NCBI RefSeq assembly: GCF_000165425.1
Contig: NW_001799466.1
Location: 1-64,000 of the forward strand
From: Paramecium tetraurelia
Taxonomy: Eukaryota; Ciliophora; Oligohymenophorea; Peniculida; Parameciidae
DNA: 64,000 bases
Reading direction: 5' to 3'
The translations under genes and the position numbers were made by a program. Numbering within the stretch: the first letter of the stretch is position 1; the number at the start of each line of letters is the position of its first letter. Below the pieces are notes generated by a model. The model saw only the letters and a program-made list of their open reading frames with translations. It searched no databases and was not told where the DNA came from. Of the stretch, positions 12,174-24,225 are shown piece after piece.

Positions 12174-13706
12174 TCATATTAAAATGCACGATTGTCTATC
12201 CAATTGTTATTATAGGGATGTTGTGGATAATTTGGTTACAGGGTAATTTTGTCCAAAAGCCTAGTTTGTAGGTTAAGATGCAGAATAATTAAAACATTAT
12301 TTATTGTATTTATCTTAAAACAAACAGTCTTTAATTTGGGTTTATTCATTTAACAACTAGGTACGCCTGTAATTTAAAGATTCTAAATCCTTTTTACTTT
12401 GATCGATCTGTTATTAACGTAAAAGATTTTCATTTTAAATTTTTTATCGTTCTTTTTAATCTTAAAGTTATTTTTTCTCAATTGCTAACATCCTATTCAT
12501 TATTGTTTACTTTTGAATGATTAAATTGTTTTGGAGTAATTATGAATTAATCTTTAAGAAATCTTTGATTTAAATAATATCTTCTTCTTACGATACAAAT
12601 TTAAAAATCTTTAAAAAGATGTCAATTTCGATTTTCTAATTATTTTTCCACCCTAATATTGCTGCAATCTCTTACATTTAATCTAATAATTCAAGATGCC
12701 AAGAAAAAGCGTTTAGATGAAGCTATTTTTTTATAAGTAATTCTATGATGTAAAATTTCTCATACAACGCTTCTATACTTTATTAATTTAAATTATTCAG
12801 AAAATTATCGATATGCCAACAGATTTCGCTAACTAAATTTTACATAATTGAATTGCATTTGTTATGAATTAAGTTTGCTAGCTCTGCTTATTTTTAAAAT
12901 TGAGTTGGTTTAAATTTGATCGGATTTGATTTTTCAATAACTTTCCATATTTATTTTCTATTTGCTTAGTTAAATATCATTTCAAGGTCTCTGTCATCTT
13001 TTATTTTTCTTATTACTGCTATATTTTCATTTGCTGTTTCTTAAAATTCGCTCAATTAATATTTTACATCAACAATAAGATCTTTATCATTTAAATCATC
13101 CATATACTAATTGAGCACTAATGTTACTGAGGAAAAGTCTGATGTTTTTTAGCCAAAGCATCGAGCAATAAAGCTCTAAATTTCAGTAGCTCTATTAGGC
13201 AAAATTCCATCAGTAGTTTTAATAACATTAATGATTCTAATAGGAGTTTTTATCACTAATCTATTGAACAAGATTGATATAAAAGATTATGACATAGCTC
13301 CTTCCGTATCATTAAATCCAGGAAAGTCAATTAATAAGCAGTTATTATTTTTATTATAGTAATAATGAGGTTCCTTTGTTACTGATTTTACTCCATTCGC
13401 CATATCTGAAGCATATTTTTGATTAGGGTATTTTAGAGCGAGAAATTTAGATTTTTTATTTTCTTCTTATTTTATTTAGAATTCAAACCCTGAGAGGAAA
13501 TTAAATAAGGTGCTTTTCCCATTTGCTGTATATCCTACAAGCATTGCGACTGTTAAATTTTAAGATAACTATTTATCAAATGTTATCAACAATTCACTTA
13601 TCCTATCAATCATCTTTTCATATATTTGGTATTAATCATTTTCTTAAATCATATTAATAATGATTTTTTCGAATAAAATTAATGTTAAATACACAAATAC
13701 ATTCAT
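12174..13706 (-). CDS. Large GTPase-like P-loop protein with C-terminal coiled coil
   Basis: 510 residues in one exon. G1 is GYTANGKST at residues 56-64, G3 is DFPGFND about 70 residues later, and a G4-like block follows in VTLVLNQYMDD, where N-x3-D replaces NKxD. The spacing resembles AIG1/IRG/septin-type GTPases rather than small Ras-like ones. After about residue 250 the protein is helical, and residues 375-460 form a Gln/Lys/Glu-rich coiled coil. A likely role is nucleotide-dependent assembly on membranes, by analogy with these families; no partner can be inferred. It is divergent from another P-loop gene whose ATG is 98 bp away. Confidence 0.7.
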
Positions 13707-13804
13707 TTTTTAATAGAATTACAAATTATTCAAAATAATATATTTTAAATTTGCTTTATTGAATATTTATACTAGTTAAATAAATAGATTCAAGCCAAAC
13801 TCAA

Positions 13805-15182
13805 ATGTAAGAAATCTTCAAATCATCCTAAATTTTGAATTTTCTATGGCAATCTATTTAATCAGAAATAAAGAATTAAAAAACTATAATAGTAATTTTA
13901 CTAGGATCTCAAAATAGTGGCAAGACTACCTTTTTTCAATATCTAAAAACAAATAACATAATTATTTTAGATAAGGGCATGTATAATAGAAATAATTAAC
14001 AATTGTTTGAGTCCTTTAAAATCAATGAGCTTCAACCTCATTTATTTTTGGATTTCAATTATACTCTTATTTTAAAAAACGATAAAATGAATCTGGTTTT
14101 TGAAGAATTGTTTTTAAGATTAATTGATAAATATGAAATAAAAATTGTATATATTTTAGAAAATCCTGAAAATTAACTATTTCAAAGAGGAGCATAATTA
14201 TAAGAATTTATACAGAAATATTTGGGTGGAAATAAAATTAATATTTAAAGATTAAATATTATTCTAAATAATTACTAAGAAGATTTAAATGATAGAGATT
14301 TAATTTTAATAGTGCAAAAACAAATGGAATTTATATATGAGAAGTTTAGCAAAGATATTTTTGTTTTTAGAAAAATAAAAACAATAGAATAGCTACAGAA
14401 AGAGTTTACAATTGAGAAAAGAAGTAAGATTTTGACTTCTATATTTGAATCATTTTAACTTTAACTTCAAAAGGATTACTTTACTTTAAATTATGAGCAA
14501 GCATATCAATTAGAGGCTATAATAAAAATGACATTCATATCAATTTTAGAGAAAATTTAAGTGAACGGTATGACAGCAAATCAATTAAACTAAGATGAGC
14601 TTAAAAACCTAAAATAATTTTATTCAGCAATATTAAACCATACTTAAAATACAGATCCCCTATTTTTGTGCTTTTATTCTCAAGAGTGGGATAAGTTAGT
14701 AAATGAAACTGCCTCACTTAATCATTCAGATATCAATAATTATAATTGCCTAAAAGAGATTTTACCTTAATTTAAAAGCATAATTTTAAAATCTAAGATT
14801 TTTGAAGAAGTTAATAAAATGATTAAGAGTAGCTGTTAAGGTTTTAATCTAAAATGTAGAAACCTATATTAAAGATGACTCAAACTACAATAGTAATCTT
14901 ATGGTTGATAAAAAAATTGAAATGAATTTTGATTAAATAGAAGCAAACATCAATAAATATCAATAATTATACAAGATTTAGATATAAGAATTAAGCTGTA
15001 TTATCAATAATGAGTATCAAAAATAACCTTGTGAAAAAACAAAAAAGTTAAAAATTATTATGGATGTATTAGACGAATATATTAGTAAGTTAGAAGAATT
15101 GAAAAAATATTAGGAAATTTAGGAGTAAGAAAAGAAAATCTTTATCAGTAAATAAAACTAAATTAATTGTTACATATTTTGA
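13805..15182 (+). CDS. P-loop NTPase of unknown family
   Basis: Two exons with a 19-nt intron (14841-14859) give 452 residues. A Walker A motif, GSQNSGKTT, sits at about residues 35-43, preceded by a hydrophobic strand (IIVILL), as expected for the P-loop fold. No clear Walker B or G4 block follows, although LFLDFNYT near residue 78 could be a Walker B strand. The second half is helical, with charged coiled-coil segments. The gene is head to head with the GTPase-like gene on the minus strand, so the two may share a promoter. Function unknown. Confidence 0.65.
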
Positions 15183-15353
15183 TTAAGTGAATAAATTCTT
15201 CGTTAATAATATTTCCTATATCATTTTTAATATAATATCCTTCCTCTATTTAAAAAATGATCAATTAATAATCGTATTATTTAATTATAATATATAATAA
15301 GTATTGTTATATATATAGAAATACAAATATTTAATAATATTTTATTAATAAAT

Positions 15354-16562
<1,209 letters not shown>

Positions 16563-16566
<4 letters not shown>

Positions 16567-17224
16567 AATTTAATGTTAAATTAATGATATTCATCATTCT
16601 GCCAAATATGGTAAAGAACTATCGCAATCCTTTGAGACAAAAATAGCAAAAAAGGAATAATAGATTACAGGGAAATATTTTCCCACAAATCTGTTATTCC
16701 AACTAGATCTATCTACATACAAACTCAAATTGAAGATAAAAATAGAAGAAACATAAACATATGGGATTATTGCATTTCTAGGATATTTTACAAAAATAGC
16801 ATGTGTAGAACAAACCATTATATCCCACCAATTAAGAACATATCTACTCAACAAAAATGGTTACACCACTATTGCTATCTAAGAAGAGATTATAAATTTA
16901 TAAATACCATATGATGAAAAAAGTAAGGGAATCTACATTCACTTAAGTAGGTACCTTCACAAATAGAAATTAAGGCATCAAACAAATAATAAAATGGGGC
17001 ATATATTGTCTAAGTTTAATTTAATTTTACTAAAGTAAAAACGATCGCATTCATAAATTTCTACTACCCTAACTAGAGATGTTTTTAGTAATCAAATATA
17101 TGCAGATAAATTCTATATAGCCCTATTATCCAAAGGGGAAATATGGCTAAAATGGAATAGTGATACCTATTGTAAATAGATTTTATTACCAAATCCAATC
17201 ATTAATATATCTCATAGTAATTGA
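16563..17224 (+). CDS. Hypothetical protein, about 210 residues, start uncertain
   Basis: A clear open frame from about 16589 to TGA 17222-17224 with balanced composition. No in-frame ATG lies near its start. An ATG at 16563 reaches it if a 26-nt intron with an unusual GAG end is removed, and the spliced length then fits a multiple of three. That ATG would overlap the kinase stop codon. The protein has no clear membrane segment beyond a hydrophobic start and no family I recognise. It converges on the PI31 gene. Confidence 0.5.
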
Positions 17225-17293
17225 GTTAAGTTCAAATTCTATGTTTGCCCATAAGAATGTCATTAAAAATAAATAAATTATCAAATAAATTTA

Positions 17294-18128
17294 TCAAAAG
17301 GGAAATTGTCCTCCTCTCCCAAATGGATCTGGCCATGGTTTCTTGTTACTAGGTTCTCCAAACGGGTTGATATCAGGTTCAGGGCCAAAAGGGTCAAATC
17401 TTGCACCTGGAGGAGCAAATGGGTTGGATTATTATTATTGTTATTGTCTTTAATTAAAGTTCTAAAAATGTTGAGGGCCCATCAAGTTTCCACCCATACC
17501 TCCTCTATTATCAAAAGGTGTTCTGGCAAAGGGATTTAAATCTTGAGTACCTACTGAGAATGGTTGATTCCTAGGGAGATTCCAAAGTAAGCCTGAGGGT
17601 TACTATTATTAGGGTGGTTATTCTAATAAAATATTGGTTTATTTTTCTATCTTTTCAGGTTCTTGCTTTTTCATTATAATTTTTTATAAAATTGATTGTT
17701 TGTAAGCACTAATTATATTTGATTTAAATAGTAAATCCTAATTGTCAAAATTTAACTGTGAAATTGGAAGCCTATAAGAATATATCTAGTCATTTCTTCC
17801 TAGAATAACTGCATTAATGGATAAAGTATCATTTTGTTCTGGAAGTGTTAAAAATTTAAATTAACATTATTCTTTATTTTAATTGATATATCTAAGAGAG
17901 TATACCCCTAAGAATTGTTGTTAATAGAATACCCTCTTCTGGCAAGTCCCATCCTTCAGCTATGCCAACCCATTCATGACTTTCATCATTTTCATTTATT
18001 CCATTATTCTTGAGTCCTTCCTTGACATTAATACTGTGGATTAGCAGGATTGTTAATAAGGTTTTATTTGTTGGTTAGTCTGGAAGCAGAAATAGTATTT
18101 CATTATAAACTTCTTTAAGAGTTGTCAT
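17294..18128 (-). CDS. PSMF1: Proteasome inhibitor PI31 homologue
   Basis: 269 residues after removal of one 25-nt intron. The N-terminal half (about 1-145) matches the PI31 FP-type domain, with GWDLPEEG followed by VYSLRY. The C-terminal half is Gln/Pro/Gly-rich and carries the hallmark PPGARFDPFGP near residue 220, followed by a Pro/Gly-rich tail ending in FPF. PI31 proteins bind the 20S proteasome and act as regulators or assembly and transport adaptors. The HbYX end seen in some PI31 proteins is not present. The gene is divergent from a small membrane protein gene whose ATG is 39 bp away, which suggests a shared promoter. Confidence 0.85.
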
Positions 18129-18166
18129 TATATAAATATAATAATAATAATATTTAGTTATTAATA

Positions 18167-18499
18167 ATGAATTAATATCAAGTTTAACCAAAGGAATAGG
18201 AACTTCAAGATCTCACTTAAAATAACTATGAAAATGCTTCCAATTAATTTGCCCCTTATGTAAATATGTAGGTGTATTCTCAATAACAATAATACAATTA
18301 AACTGCTTATAACAATAACTATGCAGAATTAAATGAGGGTTAAGACAAGAAATTGGAAAATAATTTTGATAATTTCAAATAATACATTTCAAATTTGCAA
18401 TAAAATTTCTCAGAAGAATCAGTTGGATGTCAATTTTTCACAATTTGCAATACCATTGTATGTTTTGTAATATTATGTGTTATCATAAAATCACTTTGA
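18167..18499 (+). CDS. Small Gln/Asn-rich protein with C-terminal membrane anchor
   Basis: 110 residues in one exon. The first 85 residues are polar, rich in Q, N and Y and probably disordered. The last 22 (ICNTIVCFVILCVIIK and flanks) form one hydrophobic helix close to the C-terminus, the layout of a tail-anchored membrane protein. No family is recognised. It shares a 38-bp divergent upstream gap with the PI31 gene. Confidence 0.55.
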
Positions 18500-19417
18500 A
18501 TATTAAAGTAAAATGAAATTATGATCATATTTGATAAAGTATATTTGAAATTATTTACATCTTCTTTGTTTTGAAATTCTCTAAATTTAATTATTCATTT
18601 ATCTTTCTTTGTTAATATTATTAATTATTCTAGAATTTGAGAAATAAGTTCAATTTGATTAATTACTATTGCTATTTGTTAAATAAATAGCTCATAAAAT
18701 ATCATGTCTAAATATTTAAATTATCATTTTTAATATGAAATATGCATTTTGCTACTACTTTAGTATTAATGATTAAATTAATAAATCTTCAATTGAGTGA
18801 AGAAATATAAAAATAATAAATGAATTTGCTGAATTAATTTAATAATTTTGTTTTTCATCACTTCATATTAGTTATCATTAAATTAATATGGTCAATAAAA
18901 ATATCTATACATTAACGATAAATCAATTAAATTCATTTGTGAAGATATTTATATGTATAAAAATATAATGATAATCTATATTCTAATAGGGAAACATATT
19001 GATAAAGTAAATCTACTTTTCTTAATTACAAAAAGGATTATTAGATATTAAATTTGAAAATTGATATCAAAATTCATCGCAGTTTACTTGTATAATGTAC
19101 AGTTTTAGATTTCTTTTATAAGAATTAAAAATTTAGTAGCTTTGTTAACTATTGAATTGTTATTAATACTATTACCCAATTAATTAGTAAGAAAACTTTT
19201 AGATATATAGACATAAGGCCAAATTTGATTTAATGATATTTAGAATATTCTTGTATTTTCTCAAGAAAATATAGAAAATTTAACTTCATATAAGGTATCA
19301 TTGAAGTTTGAATTGTAAAAGTATGTTTGGTATAGTTAAAATGATTTCAGCTGATTGATTTATTTAAAAAGCGAATTAATATCAGTTATTTCATAAAGTT
19401 ATTGATATAATTAACAT
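18500..19417. other. AT-rich intergenic stretch
   Basis: About 920 bp with TGA on both strands in most frames and no ORF, motif or RNA structure that I can support. It lies between two plus-strand genes and probably contains the 3' end of one and the promoter of the next. Confidence 0.5.
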
Positions 19418-21056
19418 ATGAATAGATTTAAAAAATATTTAGAATGTGATGATGATTAGGTTTTAGATATATATGATCAATTAATAGATGAGATTTTATA
19501 ACACCAAAACGAACAGGAGCAGCTTATTTTGAATTTAAAAGATCACATGCAATTGGTTGAGATTAAAAAAAAAATCAGAATCTTATAATTGATAAATGAA
19601 ATCATTTGTTGTAATGATACAAATTTTAAATCATTAATACAAATCCACTTTTTGGATTTACTTAAAGAATATTTTGAACATCAAAGTAAGAGTCTTTAAT
19701 CTAATTATTTGTGTTAAGAAGGTATAAATATAAGTTAATCTTAAAGATGAAGTTGAAGTCATTGAGCTCTATATGTTTGTAAACAAAATATTAGCATATT
19801 ACGATCCTGGCTAAATAGAAAAACCGAGACTAAGTGTGATGAAACCAAAAAGTGAAGAATTCAAATTTTAATTTGAATCTCGAGCTTCAATATTCTTGAA
19901 TGATTAAGAATAGAAATATGAAGAAAAAGAAATATAGACTGATGAAGATTAAGAATTGATAAAATGGAAAAATAAATGGGAACTATAATTTCATTACAAT
20001 TAGAGATTGCAAAAAATTAACTAATAATTACGAAAAGAAATAGCAGATTATTAGAAGAAACAAAATCAAACTTCTTAAACAATATAAAAACCCTAATCTG
20101 CAATATATTTGCAACAGCATGCAAAATTAAAAAATGATTTAAGTGTATCATTTGGGTAATAGCAATCTTAATCATAATAATTAATGAAGTTTGAAGATGA
20201 TGAGGAAGATCAAATTATAATAAGTGATATAACTGAAAATACTGATTAAACAAGTCAAATAAAACAAATTTCATCGATTTTAAAAAAGAATGAAAATGAT
20301 AAAAAATAAAAGAAGAGAGTTTAATTCGTCTAGAGAAAACTTAATGTTCAATGTTACAATTATTAGAATCTGCTGAATGAAATTGAATAATCAGAATTAC
20401 AATGTTTAAAGAAATGTTGCTTTTCTAAATACGGAATCATTTACGATGACAGATCAATATAAATATTACTATAGTTGAGTGACTCTGTTGAATTCGAGTC
20501 ATCCTTAACAATATTGAATAGAACAAATGATGACATCAAATTATCTCTGATCTATAAATAACCGGTCAATATTAGTGTTAGAATTAGAGATCTGGTCTTG
20601 AATTCCAAAAAGTCCCTCAAGTAGATTATTTACAATGATAAGGATGAACTTTTACAATTGTAACTTAATTATGAGTTGAACCAATAAAAAATAGACAAAT
20701 ACATTTTAATACCAAATTTATTACACAAATACTTACAATTCAACAAATTTACAGAGGCAGCATATCTACAACACATGGATGAAATCAAAAACAATGATAC
20801 ACATACTATGTTAATCAGTTAATGTCCCAATGTCATTGTGGATGAGGAGAAAATTATGAAGATAATTCCTAATTATATCACATCTAAAAAGAAGTACTTA
20901 AGCAGTATGAATTATAAATCTATTCAATTTTATTGTAAAATTAAATCTGATAAGAATCAAACCGAAGTTAAGTTGCTGATAGATTCAAATAATGAACAGT
21001 TTGGAACAAAGTTACTCCAATAGCTAATATTCTTGTTGATTATTTAAAAGAAATGA
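19418..21056 (+). CDS. Protein with VHS-like N-terminus and adaptin-ear-like C-terminus
   Basis: Two exons with one 25-nt intron, 537 residues. Residues about 1-130 are all-helical, with IKKKIRILQLINEIICCND followed by FLDLLKEYFEH, which resembles VHS/ENTH superhelices. A charged, Gln-rich coiled middle (140-310) follows. The last 200 residues read as a beta sandwich (KYGIIYDDRSIQILLQLSD, FESSLTILNRTNDDI) and then a platform-like block, LLHKYLQFNKF, which resembles the appendage of AP-2 alpha adaptin. Together the layout recalls GGA-type clathrin adaptors. The domain calls are by eye and each is weak, so it may instead be another coat- or trafficking-related protein. Confidence 0.5.
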
Positions 21057-21253
21057 AACATTAATATCTATTTATATGGTATGTATAATCTTGGTTTACG
21101 CCGTCAATAAATAATTAAACTTCCTGCATAAGGGGAGTTTTAGTCTTTAAAAATTAATTGATCTTCTCGATCATTTTGTTAATTAATTATTGATTTAGAT
21201 ATTTTTGATATTAATTTATATATTCTTATTATTTTATCATAAATCTTTTATCG

Positions 21254-21702
21254 ATGACTCACTAAATGGCAAAGTTGTACACATAGGATGGAACTGGTCG
21301 GGATTCGTATATATTTTTCAACAATGGAGGATTTTATCCTGCACAATCCAGATTTTTGGTTAACAGGATGGCAGAGTCATGTATGTAGTAAATTAATTTT
21401 GAGGGGCTTATGGATCTCCAAGTAGCGTGCGTCTAGGAGGTTCAATTGAAAAAAGATAGTTTTATTTTTCTGATGGTACAGGAAGAGATACCTACATCGC
21501 AAAAACAGTTTAAAATAAAGCTTAATTGTCACCAGATTTTTAGGAAACTTTAAGAAAATACAAATCGTAACAATTGCCAATTAAATATCCCTATAAATTG
21601 CCTCCAATTAAGTAGGCTGTTCAATAAGAGAAATCGGTTAAGCAACAAGAATTTACAAAAAGATTAGCTGCTCCAAAAAAACGATTGGAAGATAATGATT
21701 GA
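21254..21702 (+). CDS. Small protein with repeated DGTGRD motif, probably axonemal
   Basis: 141 residues from two exons (23-nt intron ending GAG). It contains QDGTGRDSYIFFNNGGF near residue 11 and SDGTGRDTYIAKT near residue 70, a duplicated motif, and a basic Pro/Lys/Gln C-terminus (LPIKYPYKLPPIK). Short basic proteins with a DGTGRDSYI motif occur, as far as I recall, in flagellate and ciliate lineages. Together with the IFT80 gene 71 bp downstream, I infer a ciliary role, possibly microtubule binding. This is an inference, not shown by the sequence. Confidence 0.65.
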
Positions 21703-21773
21703 TTTAAATAATAAAAAATATATATATAAAGTGGATATAAGTTACATGAAATATTTGATAATTTATATATTAA

Positions 21774-24208
21774 ATGAGATTCAAAATTAAGGTTAATGAG
21801 AATACTAAGCATGCCGATATTTGCACTTCTGTAAAATGGGGATTGAACAATGAGGCATATAGGTATAATGTCAATTTTGATGATTTTAGTTTGAGTGATG
21901 ATTATACAATTTTGAAATGGGATCCTAATTCATTAGAGGTAAATTAAATTGTAATGTAAAGTCATCGAAATTCGTGGATTTGGAGGGATATGGCACAGAC
22001 TTCGATTTCTTGTAGGGATAGAGGGGATCAACAGATCTAGTAGCTATAGCATTTAGTGATGGCTCATTCATATTGTAATAAAAGACAGGAAAGGTGGAAA
22101 AGAAGGAGAAGGAAGCACACAAGGGAGCTGTAACTAATCAATTATTAAATACATAGATCATAAGTATCAAGTGGAGTGTAGATGGATCATTAGCAACATG
22201 TGGTGAGGATGGTGCTTTAAAGATTTGGAGTAAAACAGGAATAATCAGATCAAATTTAGTATAGATAGATAAACCAATATATTGTATTGTTTGGAGTCCA
22301 GACAATGATGGTATACTCTATTGTTCTGATAAAATGATCTACATTAAGCCATTACAAGCAGGTTAAAAATAGGTGCAATGGAAGGCTCATGATGGTTTGG
22401 TTTTGAAGGTGGATTGGAATCACACAAACAATTTGATATTGTCATGTGGAGAGGATTGTAAATACAAAGTGTTTGATACTTACGGCAGATTATTGTTTGC
22501 ATCGGCTCCATATGATTATGTGATAACATCAGTTGCATGGAGTCCTAATGGCGATTACTTTGCTGTGGGTGCATATGATATGTTGAGACTCTGTGATAAA
22601 ACAGGTTGGACCTATTCTTTTCATAAAACTAATTAAGGAAGTATTTTAAATATAGCATGGACAAGTGATGGGACTATTTGTGCAGGAGCAGCTGGTAATG
22701 GCAGTGTGATATTTGGTCATGTAGTTGAAAGATGTATCACTTATGATAAGTGGGAGATCACCTTGACAGAAGATAATAAGTATAAAAATTTAAATTAAAT
22801 TCAGAATTCAAATTATTGATTTAATAGATGAAATGAATAGTGAGTTCGATTTCAAAGAAAGAGTAATTAATATGTCTATGAAATACAACAATCTCATAAT
22901 TACAACCAGTTCACATTGTTACATCTATTCTTTTAGAAACTGGAACACTCCATACATCTTCGACATCAGAGACTCAGTCAGTTAAATTTGTTAATGTGCC
23001 AATTACTTTTGCCTAGTCGAAGTAAGTTCAGGAATCATGGTCTACAATTATGAAGGCAGATTGATCAGCAATCCCAAAATCTAAGGAACTAAATGTACTG
23101 ATTTTTATTACATTCTTAGTTGAACATTTATCTCATAAAAAGATAGCTATCTCTAATGATTTATTAGCATTAGTTGATGGAGGTAATAATAAAGTTGTCA
23201 AATTCTACGAAATGAACTCAGGGAAAGCTTTGAATTTCACAGTTGAACATTCCTTAGAAATTCTTGAAATCAATTTAAATCAAACAGAAATGATCGGAGA
23301 AAGGAAATTGGCCTTTGTTGATTAAAACAGAGACTTACATATTACTCCTGTTCATAAAAAAGATATAGTTAAATTGGCTGCCATGACAGATTCATTTTTA
23401 TGGAATGAGAAATTTGATATGTTATGCGCTATTTCCGATCAAAGATTCGTTGTCTGGTACTATCCAACATCAGTCTATGTGGACAGAGATCTATTAGAAT
23501 AAGTTAAAGTAAGTAAGGAGTGCACCGATCTAACCAGAAACTCATAAATTTTGTCATTCTAAGACACCATGGTCTAAATCCGTAGAAAGGATGGTGCAAT
23601 TATGACTTAAAGTGTTTCACCATATCCTGCATTACTCTTCGAAGCTTGCGAAAGGGGAAAATGGGAGAAGGCTATCAAATTATGCAGGTATGTCAAGGAA
23701 CACACATTGTGGGCTGCACTTGCTGGTCTTTCACTTTAATTTAAAGAACTTAATACAGCTGAAATTGCTTTGGCTGCAATCGAAGCTGCCGATAAGGTTC
23801 TCTTCATTTAAAAGATTATCAATGTCGAATCCGAGAAAGCCAAAAGTGCTCTCCTGGCTTTATTCTTCAAAAGACCTCAAGAGGCTGAAAATATCTACAC
23901 ACAAGCTAAATTGTATTATAGAGCCATTAAAATGAATATCAAATTATATAAGTACTGTTTTCATAAGCTAATTATCTTAGATGGGAAAGGGCTCTTGATT
24001 TGGCTCTTCAATATAATGTTCATCAAGACACTTTGCTAGCATACAGACAAAAATACCTTGAATTAACAAGCTAACAAGAAACCATACCCAGATTTGAAAA
24101 GCTTGCTTATGATGTAATTATGTTGAGTAATGTTAGATCAAAAAGTATGATTGGGTAGAAATTAAAAATAAAATTAAATAAGAAAAGGCGAGAGAACAAT
24201 AATCATGA
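21774..24208 (+). CDS. IFT80: Intraflagellar transport protein IFT80
   Basis: Seven exons; six introns of 23-29 nt leave 760 residues, the usual IFT80 length. Two WD40 propellers occupy about residues 1-560, with [36 protein letters not shown] and LRLCDKTGW all as in IFT80, and [12 protein letters not shown] near 490. An alpha-solenoid tail follows, with [18 protein letters not shown] and [12 protein letters not shown]80 is a core IFT-B subunit that carries cargo to the tips of cilia, which fits a cell covered in cilia. Every splice junction restores family sequence, so the model is solid. Confidence 0.95.
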
Positions 24209-24225
24209 AATATTAAAACATAAAT

